A stretch of DNA of 64,000 bases from Mesorhizobium sp. (GTDB taxonomy: Bacteria; Pseudomonadota; Alphaproteobacteria; Rhizobiales; Rhizobiaceae): contig SAQL01000013.1 in NCBI GenBank assembly GCA_004020645.1, positions 1 to 64,000 on the forward strand, given 5' to 3'. How positions within the stretch are numbered: the first letter of the stretch is position 1; every line of letters starts with the position of its first letter. Shown here in pieces: positions 32,990 through 41,870 of this stretch. The position numbers and the translations under genes were made by a program. Below the pieces are notes generated by a model. The model saw only the letters and a list, made by a program, of their open reading frames with translations. It searched no databases and was not told the origin of the DNA.

Positions 32990-33415
32990 ATGGATACTTC
33001 GCGACCCAGCACGGCGGGCATGACGCGCACCACCTCCGACGTGCTCGCGTCGGAGCAAGGCGAGGTCGGACGGCAGCGCCTGGTCGCCGTCGGCGGCATT
33101 CTCGGCGCGCTTGCCGCCTCCTCCTGCTGCATCGTGCCGCTCATCCTGTTCAGCCTCGGCATCGGCGGCGCCTGGATCGGCAATCTGACAGCACTCGCAC
33201 CCTACAAGCCATTGTTTGTCACCGGGACGACAGGCATCCTCGGCTACGGCTTCTATCTCGTCTACTGGAAGCCGTGGCGAGCCTGCGCCGATGATGCTGC
33301 TTGTGCGCGCCCGATCCCCAACCGCCTGGTGCAAATCGCGCTCTGGATCGCAACGGTGCTCGTCGCAGCCGCCTTCGCCTTCGACTATGTCGCGCTGCTG
33401 CTGCTTCGCGGCTGA
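32990..33415 (+). CDS. merT: Mercuric ion transporter MerT
   Basis: A 141-residue inner-membrane protein that carries Hg(II) into the cell for reduction. Three transmembrane helices are visible; the first holds the vicinal cysteine pair (ALAASSCCIVPLILFSLG) and the cytoplasmic loop has a second pair (WRACADDAACARP). It has an N-terminal extension of about 25 residues compared with Tn501-type MerT; ATG at 33020 is an alternative start. GAGG lies before ATG at 32990. First gene of the mer operon. Confidence 0.9.
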   Translation: MDTSRPSTAGMTRTTSDVLASEQGEVGRQRLVAVGGILGALAASSCCIVPLILFSLGIGGAWIGNLTALAPYKPLFVTGTTGILGYGFYLVYWKPWRACADDAACARPIPNRLVQIALWIATVLVAAAFAFDYVALLLLRG

Positions 33416-33436
33416 GCCAAAGAGGATATGCATGCC

Positions 33437-33733
33437 ATGAAGACGTATTTGGGCGCTTTCGCCCTGATTGCCTCGACGATGGCAACGCCGGCTGCCTTTG
33501 CCGCCGAACGCACCGTCACCTTCGCCGTCGACAACATGACCTGCACCTCCTGCCCCTACATCGTGAAGACCTCGATTGCCGCGGTCCCCGGGGTCTCGAC
33601 GGTGGCCGTCTCATTCGAAGCCAAGACCGCGACCGTGACCTTCGACGACGCGAAGACGAACCCCGAAGCCATCGCGGCAGCCAGCATGAATGCCGGCTAT
33701 CCGGCCCGCCCGACGCAGCAGCAAGGCAGTTGA
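33437..33733 (+). CDS. merP: Periplasmic mercury-binding protein MerP
   Basis: A 98-residue protein: signal peptide (LGAFALIASTMATPAAFA) and one heavy-metal-associated (HMA) domain with the binding motif NMTCTSCPYIVKTSI. It captures Hg(II) in the periplasm and hands it to the MerT/MerF-type transporter. AGAGGAT is ten bases before ATG at 33437, better placed than for the ATG at 33428. The next gene starts one base after its stop. Confidence 0.93.
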   Translation: MKTYLGAFALIASTMATPAAFAAERTVTFAVDNMTCTSCPYIVKTSIAAVPGVSTVAVSFEAKTATVTFDDAKTNPEAIAAASMNAGYPARPTQQQGS

Positions 33734-33734
33734 C

Positions 33735-36281
33735 ATGAATGACCGCGCCCTGATCGGCACAGGCGCCGCGGGCGCCATTATCGCCGCGGTCTGCTGCGCA
33801 ACGCCGATCCTTGCGATGCTCCTGCCGGTGCTTGGCTTGGGCGCGCGGCTGGCACGGGCGGATCTGGTGCTGTTTGCCCTTCTAGCGGGAAGCCTGGGAC
33901 TACTCTCCTGGGGCCTCTATTTGCGCCGCACCAGCAGTCTGTTGCGAGGCGGAGATCCACCAAGAAAGCCAGAAGCCATGAACGATTGCTGTTCATCCTC
34001 CTGCTCCCCGGACAAGGTTGCGGCTTCCGCAGCCGCGACACAGCCGAGCTATGCCATGCGGCCGGGGGTGACGTTTCCGGACTGGTCGGTGGTTTCGTCG
34101 CCAGCGGTCAAGGACGCCCTGCTGGCCATGGTCGGGTCCGGCCATGTGCTCAACCGCTGGAGCGGCTACGACCCCGCCACGGACCGCGTTCGCGTTACGT
34201 TGCTCCGGCTCTACGCCGAACACGCACGAGCCCCGACCCCCGGTGCGCTTGCGGAGCGCACGGCGACGAGCGAGACAACCATCCAGCCGCTCCTCCAAGA
34301 ACTCCGCCGGCGTGACCTAGTCGTGCTCGACGGCTACAGGATCGTCGGCGCCTATCCCTTCACCGACCGCGACACGGGTCACCGGGTCACACTGGACGGA
34401 CGTTCACTCAATGCCATGTGCGCGGTCGACGCGCTCGGCATCGGCGCCATGACCGGCCACGACGTCGCGATCGCATCGCACTGCCGCCACTCTGGCGCGC
34501 CGATACGGATCACCACCCGAGATCGAGGTCGGGGTCTGGCCGACGTTGCGCCGGTGACGGCCGTCGTATGGCTCAGCGTCCGTTACGAAGGCGCGTGCGC
34601 CGCGAACTCGCTATGCGCGGCAACGTCATTCTTCTGTTCGGACGATCACCTCGCCGCGTGGCGTCGGGAGCATCAATCCCACGAACCGGGATTCCGGCTG
34701 TCGATCGAGGAAGCTCTGGAGGCAGGTCGGGCGATCTTCGGGCCAAGCCTCGCCGGCATCGACGCAATCATGGACCAAGGCGACAACGCGGCCGAGACAC
34801 GAGGCGAGCGCCAATCCTCAGGCGATACGGCATCGCAGGATATGCCCGTGATCTCTCGGCGCCTTGGCGCGAATGGCCGCAACAATGGTTCCTACGACCT
34901 TGCCGTGATCGGCGCCGGCTCGGCCGGCTTCTCGGCCGCGATCACGGCCGCTGATCAAGGCGCGCAGGTGGCCCTCATCGGCAGCGGCACCATCGGCGGC
35001 ACCTGCGTCAATATCGGCTGCGTGCCGTCGAAGACCTTGATCCGCGCCGCCGAGACCCTCCACAATGCCCGGGCGGCGGCACGTTTCGCCGGCATCACGG
35101 CCAAGGCTGAACTGACCGACTGGCGGGGAACCGTTCGCCAGAAGGACGCGCTCGTTTCCGAGCTGCGCCAGGCCAAGTACGTCGACCTGCTGCCGGCCTA
35201 CAACGGCATCGCCTATCGCGAGGGGCCGGCGCGTCTCACGGACGGCGGTGTCGAGGTGAACGGCACGTACATTCCCGCCGGCAAGATCATTATCGTGACT
35301 GGCGCGCGGCCGGCGGTGCCTGCCATCCCCGGCATCGAGACCGTGCCGTATCTGACCAGCAGCACTGCGCTCGACCTCGAGGAGATGCCGCAATCGCTGC
35401 TCGTGATCGGCGGCGGCTATATAGGGGCGGAGCTCGCCCAGATTTTCGCCCGCGCCGGCGTCAAGGTGACGCTCGTCTGTCGGTCCCGCCTGCTCCCGGA
35501 GGCCGAGCCCGAGATCGGCGCGGCACTCACGGGCTATTTCGAGGACGAAGGCGTCACCGTGGTATCCGGCATCGGCTACCGCGCGATGCGCAATACCGAG
35601 AATGGTGTTTCACTGACCGTTGCGTACGGCGGCCAGGAGACGACAATTGGCGCCAATCAGGTGCTGATCACCACAGGGCGCACGCCCAACATCGAAGGCC
35701 TTGGGCTCACAGAGCGCGGCATCGCCGTCTCGCCGAAGGGCGGCATCGTCGTCGACGACCGCATGCGTACGACGGAAGCTGGCATCTACGCCGCCGGCGA
35801 CGTCACGGGCCGCGACCAGTTCGTCTATATGGCCGCCTACGGCGCCAAGCTCGCCGCCAGGAACGCCCTCAACGGCGACAGCCTGCGCTACGACAACAGC
35901 GCCATGCCCGTCATCGTGTTCACCGATCCGCAGGTGGCGAGCGTCGGGTTGACCGAGGCAGCGGCGCGCGCGGCCGGATATGCCGTGCGCGTCTCGACGA
36001 TCGGTCTTGACCAGGTGCCGCGCGCACTTGCCGCCCGCGACACCCGTGGGCTCATCAAGCTCGTCGCCGATGCCGGCAACGGCCGCTTGCTCGGCGCACA
36101 TGTCCTCGCGCCCGAAGGCGCCGACAGCATCCAGACCGCGACGCTCGCGATAAAGCAGGGACTCACCGTCGACGACCTCGCCGATACGATCTTTCCGTAT
36201 CTCACCACTGTCGAGGGCCTGAAGCTCGCGGCGCTGTCGTTCGACAAGGACATCGCCAAGCTGTCTTGTTGCGCCGGCTGA
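33735..36281 (+). CDS. merFBA: Fused MerF transporter - MerB organomercurial lyase - MerA mercuric reductase
   Basis: One uninterrupted 848-residue frame with three parts. Residues 1-95 match MerF: two transmembrane helices, a first Cys pair (Cys20-Cys21) and a second (Cys85-Cys86). Residues about 105-370 match MerB, which breaks carbon-mercury bonds: the catalytic set corresponds to Cys229 and Asp232 (MCAVD), Cys250 (SHC) and Cys294 (NSLC). Residues from 386 match MerA, the FAD/NADPH enzyme reducing Hg(II) to Hg(0): FAD motif VIGAGSAG, redox pair Cys424-Cys429 (CVNIGC), tyrosine in FVYMAAYG, FPYLTT, and the C-terminal Cys845-Cys846. The N-terminal HMA domain that many MerA proteins have is absent; transporter and lyase stand in its place. 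It starts one base after merP. An internal ATG at 33978 could give MerB-MerA alone, but that codon lies within the MerF cysteine tail. Confidence 0.9.
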   Translation: MNDRALIGTGAAGAIIAAVCCATPILAMLLPVLGLGARLARADLVLFALLAGSLGLLSWGLYLRRTSSLLRGGDPPRKPEAMNDCCSSSCSPDKVAASAAATQPSYAMRPGVTFPDWSVVSSPAVKDALLAMVGSGHVLNRWSGYDPATDRVRVTLLRLYAEHARAPTPGALAERTATSETTIQPLLQELRRRDLVVLDGYRIVGAYPFTDRDTGHRVTLDGRSLNAMCAVDALGIGAMTGHDVAIASHCRHSGAPIRITTRDRGRGLADVAPVTAVVWLSVRYEGACAANSLCAATSFFCSDDHLAAWRREHQSHEPGFRLSIEEALEAGRAIFGPSLAGIDAIMDQGDNAAETRGERQSSGDTASQDMPVISRRLGANGRNNGSYDLAVIGAGSAGFSAAITAADQGAQVALIGSGTIGGTCVNIGCVPSKTLIRAAETLHNARAAARFAGITAKAELTDWRGTVRQKDALVSELRQAKYVDLLPAYNGIAYREGPARLTDGGVEVNGTYIPAGKIIIVTGARPAVPAIPGIETVPYLTSSTALDLEEMPQSLLVIGGGYIGAELAQIFARAGVKVTLVCRSRLLPEAEPEIGAALTGYFEDEGVTVVSGIGYRAMRNTENGVSLTVAYGGQETTIGANQVLITTGRTPNIEGLGLTERGIAVSPKGGIVVDDRMRTTEAGIYAAGDVTGRDQFVYMAAYGAKLAARNALNGDSLRYDNSAMPVIVFTDPQVASVGLTEAAARAAGYAVRVSTIGLDQVPRALAARDTRGLIKLVADAGNGRLLGAHVLAPEGADSIQTATLAIKQGLTVDDLADTIFPYLTTVEGLKLAALSFDKDIAKLSCCAG

Positions 36282-36462
36282 ACACCGCCAGATTGCGCCG
36301 GTAGCGCCAAAAGCGTCGCGGTGCGATTAATTTTAGTCGATTTTTAATCTTTTTTCGTCGCGCCTATGGACAAGCCGAATCACCTTTGATTCTTTAGCTG
36401 AAGATTCGGAAGTGCGGCGTCGCCGGATCGTCAAGCAGATTTAAAATCGGGGAGAGCCATTC

Positions 36463-38790
36463 ATGGCGAAGGCGGACGCGTGGGGCGCGCCCGGAGGGAC
36501 GGTTTATGAGCGGCGTGAGGCGAGAAGCGATGGTCTCGCCGGCAACGCGCGGCTCATCGCCGAACCCGCCTACCGACGGCTTCTGGCAGCCGAGCCATTG
36601 TTGCGCCGATTGATACCGGCCCTCATCATCATTTTCCTGGTCGTCATCGCGGCGCTGCGGTTCCTGTCGCTGATGAACGAACGTGACGACGTGGAACGCG
36701 ACGCCAAGGCGATCCTTTCGCTCGCGGCGGGCCAACTGGCCAGTTCGATTAGCGTCGATGCGAACCTGGCCTCGACGCCTGGCGCGATGCAGGACCTGTT
36801 GGAGGGCATCAGCCGTCAGGGCGCGATGGGCCGAAGCCACGTGCTTGCGGTCACCGACAGCGCGTTCAAGATCGTTGCCGTGACACCGCAATCGACGGGC
36901 TGGGAAGGTCGGTCGCTCGACGCCATCGCCCAGGGCGGTCAGCCGCTGTTCATGTTCGGCGACCGCGCCGGGGTGATGGCGGTCAGAATCGGCGGCCAGG
37001 ACTGGTATGCGGCGGTGAGCCTGACAAACGGCAGGAACGGTGCTGCCGCAGCGCTCGTTCCGCAGGAAGCGGTCTTCGACACGTGGCGCAAGACCGTTTC
37101 GCTCAACGTCACGCTGTTCGTGCTGACAGCCGGCGTGCTGATCGTCATCCTCTACGCCTATTTCGGCCAGGCGGCGCGCGCCCAGGCCGCCGACCGCATT
37201 TATCTCGAAGCGCACCAGCGCATCGACATGGCGCTGGTGCGCGGCCGCTGCGGCCTGTGGGACTGGGACATGGTGCGCGGCAAGATGTACTGGTCGCGCT
37301 CGATGTACGACATGCTGGGCTATGAGCCCTGCGACACAATGCTGTCGTTCGGCGAGGTCGACGAGATCATCCATCCCGAGGACGGCGACCTGTTCCAGCT
37401 CGCCAACAGGATCGTCGCACGCGAGATCGATCACATCGACCAGGTGTTCCGGATGCGCCATGCCGACGGACAATGGGTGTGGATGCGCGCAAGGGCGCAG
37501 GTGATCGACCCGGAAGCGCCGGAAATCCAGCTGATCGGCATCGCCGTCGACGTCACCGAGCAGCGGCACCTGGCGCTGCGCTCCGAGGCCGCGGACCTTC
37601 GCCTGCGAACGGCCATCGAAAACATCAACGAATCCTTCGTGCTCTGGGATTCCGCCCAGCGCCTGATCATGTGCAATTCCAAATACCAGCAGGACAACGG
37701 CCTGTCGGACCGCGACGTGATGCCGGGCGCCTCGCGCGCCGTTCTGGAAGATCGCATGCTTGCCTTCGCCTCAGAGCGCCGGCTTGCCAACACCAACGGG
37801 CAGCAGGGCGGCGTGACTTTCGAGCGGCAGCTTGCCGATGGCCGCTGGCTGCAGGTGAACGAATTGCGGACCAGGGACGGCGGCACCGTCTCGGTCGGCT
37901 CCGACATCACCCAGATCAAGCTGCACCAGGAGAAGCTGGTCGACAGCGAGCGCCGGCTGATGGCGACGATCCACGATCTCAGCCTTGCCCGCCGGGCTGA
38001 GGAAGAGCGGTCGCGCGAACTGGTCGAGCTCAATCACAAATACATGAAGGAAACCGAGCGCGCCGAGGCCGCGAACCGGGCCAAATCCGAGTTCCTGGCC
38101 AACATGTCGCATGAATTGCGCACGCCGCTAAACGCGATCATCGGCTTCTCGGAGCTGATGGAACAGGCGCTGTTCGGGCCCTTGGGTTCGCCGCGCTACG
38201 AGGAATACGCTACCGACATCAACGGCAGCGGCAAATATCTTCTGGGCGTCATCAACGACATCCTCGACATGTCGAAGATCGAGGCCGGCCAGTTCTCGAT
38301 GGATCAGGAGGAAATCGACCTCTGCCCGCTGATGCGGGAAACGGTGCGCGTCATCTCGCTGCAGGCAGCGGAAAAGTCGATCACCGTCGAAACACGCATC
38401 CCCGATTCGCTGACGCTGTTCGCCGACCGCCGGGCGATCAAGCAGATCATCATCAACCTGCTGTCGAATGCGGTGAAATTCACCGGCCAGGGCGGCCGCA
38501 TCGCGGTAAGGGCCCGCAACACATCCAGCGCTCTGGTCCTGACGATCGAAGACAATGGCTGCGGCATCCCGAAGGAGGCGCTGAGCAAGCTCGGGCGTCC
38601 GTTCGAACAGGTGCAGAACCAGTTTTCCAAGAGCCATGCCGGTTCCGGCCTTGGCCTTGCCATCTCACGCTCGTTGGCCGAGCTTCAGGGCGGCGCTTTG
38701 AAAATCCGCTCGACCGAAGGCACCGGCACGATCGTGTCGGTGCGCATTCCGACCAGGAAGCCGACGCAGCCGGTCAGGGCCGCCGCCTGA
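36463..38790 (+). CDS. Membrane-bound PAS-domain sensor histidine kinase
   Basis: A 775-residue kinase. Two transmembrane helices (about residues 48-70 and 208-230) enclose a periplasmic sensor region; two PAS-type domains follow (about 255-370 and 385-490), then a short coiled coil, the phospho-acceptor segment (NMSHELRTPLNAIIGFSELM) and an HATPase domain (GCGIPKEALSKLGRPFEQ, SGLGLAI). In Rhizobiales this gene lies beside glnE. The cognate regulator is not adjacent. GGGGAGAG precedes the ATG. The stimulus is unknown. Confidence 0.9.
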   Translation: MAKADAWGAPGGTVYERREARSDGLAGNARLIAEPAYRRLLAAEPLLRRLIPALIIIFLVVIAALRFLSLMNERDDVERDAKAILSLAAGQLASSISVDANLASTPGAMQDLLEGISRQGAMGRSHVLAVTDSAFKIVAVTPQSTGWEGRSLDAIAQGGQPLFMFGDRAGVMAVRIGGQDWYAAVSLTNGRNGAAAALVPQEAVFDTWRKTVSLNVTLFVLTAGVLIVILYAYFGQAARAQAADRIYLEAHQRIDMALVRGRCGLWDWDMVRGKMYWSRSMYDMLGYEPCDTMLSFGEVDEIIHPEDGDLFQLANRIVAREIDHIDQVFRMRHADGQWVWMRARAQVIDPEAPEIQLIGIAVDVTEQRHLALRSEAADLRLRTAIENINESFVLWDSAQRLIMCNSKYQQDNGLSDRDVMPGASRAVLEDRMLAFASERRLANTNGQQGGVTFERQLADGRWLQVNELRTRDGGTVSVGSDITQIKLHQEKLVDSERRLMATIHDLSLARRAEEERSRELVELNHKYMKETERAEAANRAKSEFLANMSHELRTPLNAIIGFSELMEQALFGPLGSPRYEEYATDINGSGKYLLGVINDILDMSKIEAGQFSMDQEEIDLCPLMRETVRVISLQAAEKSITVETRIPDSLTLFADRRAIKQIIINLLSNAVKFTGQGGRIAVRARNTSSALVLTIEDNGCGIPKEALSKLGRPFEQVQNQFSKSHAGSGLGLAISRSLAELQGGALKIRSTEGTGTIVSVRIPTRKPTQPVRAAA

Positions 38791-38792
38791 CT

Positions 38793-38921
38793 AGTGAATA
38801 GTGAATAGTGAATAGTGAATAGTCAGTAGTGAATATCTAATTCCATCACCATTCACCATTCACCATTTCACCACTCACTACTCACTACTCACTACTCACT
38901 ACTCACTACTCACTACTCATT
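38793..38921. repeat. Opposed heptamer tandem arrays between convergent genes
   Basis: From 38793 four copies of AGTGAAT, one AGTCAGT and one more AGTGAAT; in the middle ATTCACC-type heptamers; then from 38873 six copies of ACTCACT plus a partial. The two outer arrays are nearly complementary, so the transcript can fold. The last array covers the glnE stop codon at 38913-38915. It probably acts as a bidirectional terminator and is prone to slippage. Confidence 0.75.
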
Positions 38922-41870
38922 CGCACGAAGCAAAAGGTCGAAATCCTTTCTGACCTTTCGCGAAGTCTCCTTGAGGTGCGCTTCCAGCACAGCGAAATCC
39001 GGCAGGTCGGTGACCGCCAGAAGCAGATCCAAAAGCCCCGGCGGAACATCGTCCCGTTCGAACACGCCGGTGAGGCAGAGCCGCGTCATCTGGGTCAGCG
39101 CCAGATAAAGCGCATAGGCATCGCAAAGCTCCTGCCTGACCTGGGACTCGGCGAAATCCGGCGCCAGCCTCGACAGGACTTCCGCTGTCCCGGTGACCCG
39201 GCGGCCGGCTTCGACCTTTCCCGTGATCACCGCCACCTGCGCGATGAATTCGAGATCGATGAGACCGCCCCGGATCAGCTTGATGTCCCAGAGATCTCGC
39301 GGCGGCTTCTCCTTCTCGATCATCGCGCGCATCTCGGCCGCCTCGGCCATCACCTTGACGCTGTTGCGCGGCAGGGCAAGCACCGCCGCCACCTCGGCCT
39401 CGACCTCGGTGCAGAGCGCTTGATCGCCACCGATCGCGCGGGCCCTGGACAGCGCCATATGCTCCCATGTCCAGGCGTCCTTGCGCTGGTACTTCTTGAA
39501 GGCATCGACATGGGTGGCAACCGGCCCCTTGTTGCCGGATGGCCGCAAGCGAAGGTCGAGCTCGTAGAGAACGCCCTCGGCGGTCGGCGCGGACACGGCT
39601 GATATCAACCGCTGCGTCATCCTGGAGTAATAGTGGGATGGGGCGAGCGGCTTGTCGCCGTCGGATTCTTCGGCATCCGCATCGTGATCATAGAGGAGGA
39701 TGAGGTCGACGTCGGAGCCGGCCGTCAGTTCGCGGCTGCCGAGCTTGCCCATGCCGAGCAGCGCAACGGTGCCGCCAGCGATGCGACCGTGACGCAGCGC
39801 GAACTCGGCGATGACCGCCTGCAGCGCCGCGTCGATGGTGAGATCGGCCAGATCGGAAAAGGCACGGCCGGCGCGGGCCGGATCAATCGAGCCGGCAAGC
39901 AACCTGACACCGATCAGGAATTTTTGCTCGGACGCAAAGATGCGCAAACGGTCGAGCACGTCCTCATAGGCCCTGTCGCCCTCGAGGAAGGCGGCGAGAC
40001 GGCCGGACAGATAGGCGCGGTCCGGCAGCTCGGTCAAAAGGGCCGGATCCAACAGGCCATCGAACACGTGCGGCCGGCGCGTGATGATAGCGGCCAGCCG
40101 TGGGGCCGCGCCCATGATCGTCGCCAGCAGCTTCAGCAGAGCCGGATTGGACTGGAGCAGCGAGAAGAGCTGGATGCCGGCGGGCAGGCCGGCAAGGAAT
40201 TCGTCGAAGCGCATCAACGCCTCGTCCGCCCGGCGCGTCTGACCGAAGGATTGCAGCAGCGCCGGCGTCAGTTCGGTCAACCGCTCGCGCGCCTCGGCCG
40301 ACTGGCTGACGCGATAGCGGCCGAAATGCCAGCCGCGGATGACTCGGCAGATGTCGCTCGCCCGCTGGAACCCCAATCTCTGCAGGGTCTGCAACGTATC
40401 GGGGTCATCGACATCGCCGGTAAAGACCAGATTGCCGATGCCCGCCGAAAGCTCGGGCGCGGTTTCGAAAAGCGCTGCATAGTGACGTTCGACCTGGTGG
40501 AGTGCGGCTCGAAACGCCTGTGCAAACGTCGCCGCATCGGCAAAACCGAGTATGCGGGCAATGCGTTCGAGCTCTTCGTCATCTTCCGGCAGTACATGGA
40601 TCTGCTCGTCGGCGACCATCTGGACGGCATGCTCGACGCGGCGCAGGAACCAGTATTGCCGGGCGAGCGCGTCGCGCGCATCGGCCGTGATCCAGCCGCG
40701 TGCCGCAAGCTGGCCAAGCATCGGCACGGTCTCGCGGCCGCGCAGCTCGGGGAAGCGGCCGCCGGCGATGAGTTGCTGGGTCTGGACGAAAAATTCGATC
40801 TCGCGGATGCCGCCGCGGCCGAGTTTGACGTTGTGGCCCTTCACCGCGATCTCACCAAGACCCTTGTGGGCGTGGATCTGGCGCTTGATCGAATGGACGT
40901 CGGCGATCGCCGCATAGTCCATGTATTTGCGCCAGATGTAGGGCTGGAGATCCTTCAGGAACGCAGCACCGGCGGCGAGATCGCCGGCCACCGGACGCGC
41001 CTTGATCATGGCGGCGCGCTCCCAGTTCTGACCGCGCGCCTCGTAGTAGCGCAGTGCCGCCTCGACCGGGATCGCCAGCGGCGTAGAACCGGGATCGGGA
41101 CGAAGCCTGAGGTCGGTGCGGAACACATAGCCGTGTTCGGTGCGATCCTGGAGAATGCGGACCAGCCGGCGCGTCAGGCGCGAAAACAGCTCCGTCGCAT
41201 CGAGCGGGTCGACGACGGCAGACGCCTGCGGGTCGAAGAAAACGACGAGGTCGATGTCGGAGGAGAAGTTCAGCTCATGGGCGCCCAGCTTGCCCATGCC
41301 GAGCAGGATCCAGCCCGACCGGCGCGCCGGATCCTCGAGGTCCGGCAGTTTGAGCTTGCCTTGTCCGTGCGCGTCGCGAAGCAGGAAGTCGACGGCAGCG
41401 CGGGTGCAGGCGTCGGCAAGATCGCTCAGCCGCTGTACTGTGACTGCTGTTTCAGCCTCGCCTGCAAGGTCGGCCAGCGCGATCAGGATATGCGCTTCCG
41501 CCTTCCATTGCCGCAGCTCCATCATCAGGCTGTTTTCAGAAATGGCTTCCGCCCGCGCGGCCTTGTCGATGGCGGCGCCGATCGACGCCAGCCGGGCCAC
41601 GACCGTCTCACCGAAAAGCGCGTCCAGGATCTGCGGGCGGCGGCGTGCTGTGTCGCGGAGAAACGGCGACAGGTCGAACACTGCGGCGAGGAAATCCTGG
41701 ACGGCGCCCTTGCCGGTGAGAAACTTCGCGAGCCGGGGAAGCCCGTCTTCCTGCGCAGCGGAAGCGATTTCCGACAATTCCCGCCTGGCGCGGTTCCGAT
41801 CCAGGGGGACGAGCTTTGCCGCCGGCTTCAGAAGCCAGTTGGTCTGTTCCGCAGCCGCCCTCACCGCCAT
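38913..41870 (-). CDS. glnE: Glutamine synthetase adenylyltransferase/adenylyl-removing enzyme
   Basis: A 985-residue bifunctional enzyme that adds AMP to, or removes it from, glutamine synthetase, tuning nitrogen assimilation in response to PII. It has two nucleotidyltransferase-like halves: an N-terminal one (SSDIDLVVFFD) and a C-terminal one (GSDVDLILLYDHDA). Length and order match the family. Its start overlaps the stop of the upstream kinase by one base, so it belongs to the degP-regulator-kinase-glnE operon. Confidence 0.95.
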   Translation of the reverse strand: MAVRAAAEQTNWLLKPAAKLVPLDRNRARRELSEIASAAQEDGLPRLAKFLTGKGAVQDFLAAVFDLSPFLRDTARRRPQILDALFGETVVARLASIGAAIDKAARAEAISENSLMMELRQWKAEAHILIALADLAGEAETAVTVQRLSDLADACTRAAVDFLLRDAHGQGKLKLPDLEDPARRSGWILLGMGKLGAHELNFSSDIDLVVFFDPQASAVVDPLDATELFSRLTRRLVRILQDRTEHGYVFRTDLRLRPDPGSTPLAIPVEAALRYYEARGQNWERAAMIKARPVAGDLAAGAAFLKDLQPYIWRKYMDYAAIADVHSIKRQIHAHKGLGEIAVKGHNVKLGRGGIREIEFFVQTQQLIAGGRFPELRGRETVPMLGQLAARGWITADARDALARQYWFLRRVEHAVQMVADEQIHVLPEDDEELERIARILGFADAATFAQAFRAALHQVERHYAALFETAPELSAGIGNLVFTGDVDDPDTLQTLQRLGFQRASDICRVIRGWHFGRYRVSQSAEARERLTELTPALLQSFGQTRRADEALMRFDEFLAGLPAGIQLFSLLQSNPALLKLLATIMGAAPRLAAIITRRPHVFDGLLDPALLTELPDRAYLSGRLAAFLEGDRAYEDVLDRLRIFASEQKFLIGVRLLAGSIDPARAGRAFSDLADLTIDAALQAVIAEFALRHGRIAGGTVALLGMGKLGSRELTAGSDVDLILLYDHDADAEESDGDKPLAPSHYYSRMTQRLISAVSAPTAEGVLYELDLRLRPSGNKGPVATHVDAFKKYQRKDAWTWEHMALSRARAIGGDQALCTEVEAEVAAVLALPRNSVKVMAEAAEMRAMIEKEKPPRDLWDIKLIRGGLIDLEFIAQVAVITGKVEAGRRVTGTAEVLSRLAPDFAESQVRQELCDAYALYLALTQMTRLCLTGVFERDDVPPGLLDLLLAVTDLPDFAVLEAHLKETSRKVRKDFDLLLRANE

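Noticed and set aside
38793..38921. CRISPR-like appearance of repeated heptamers
   Set aside because: Units are 7 bp without spacers; these are simple tandem repeats. No CRISPR array or cas gene was seen.
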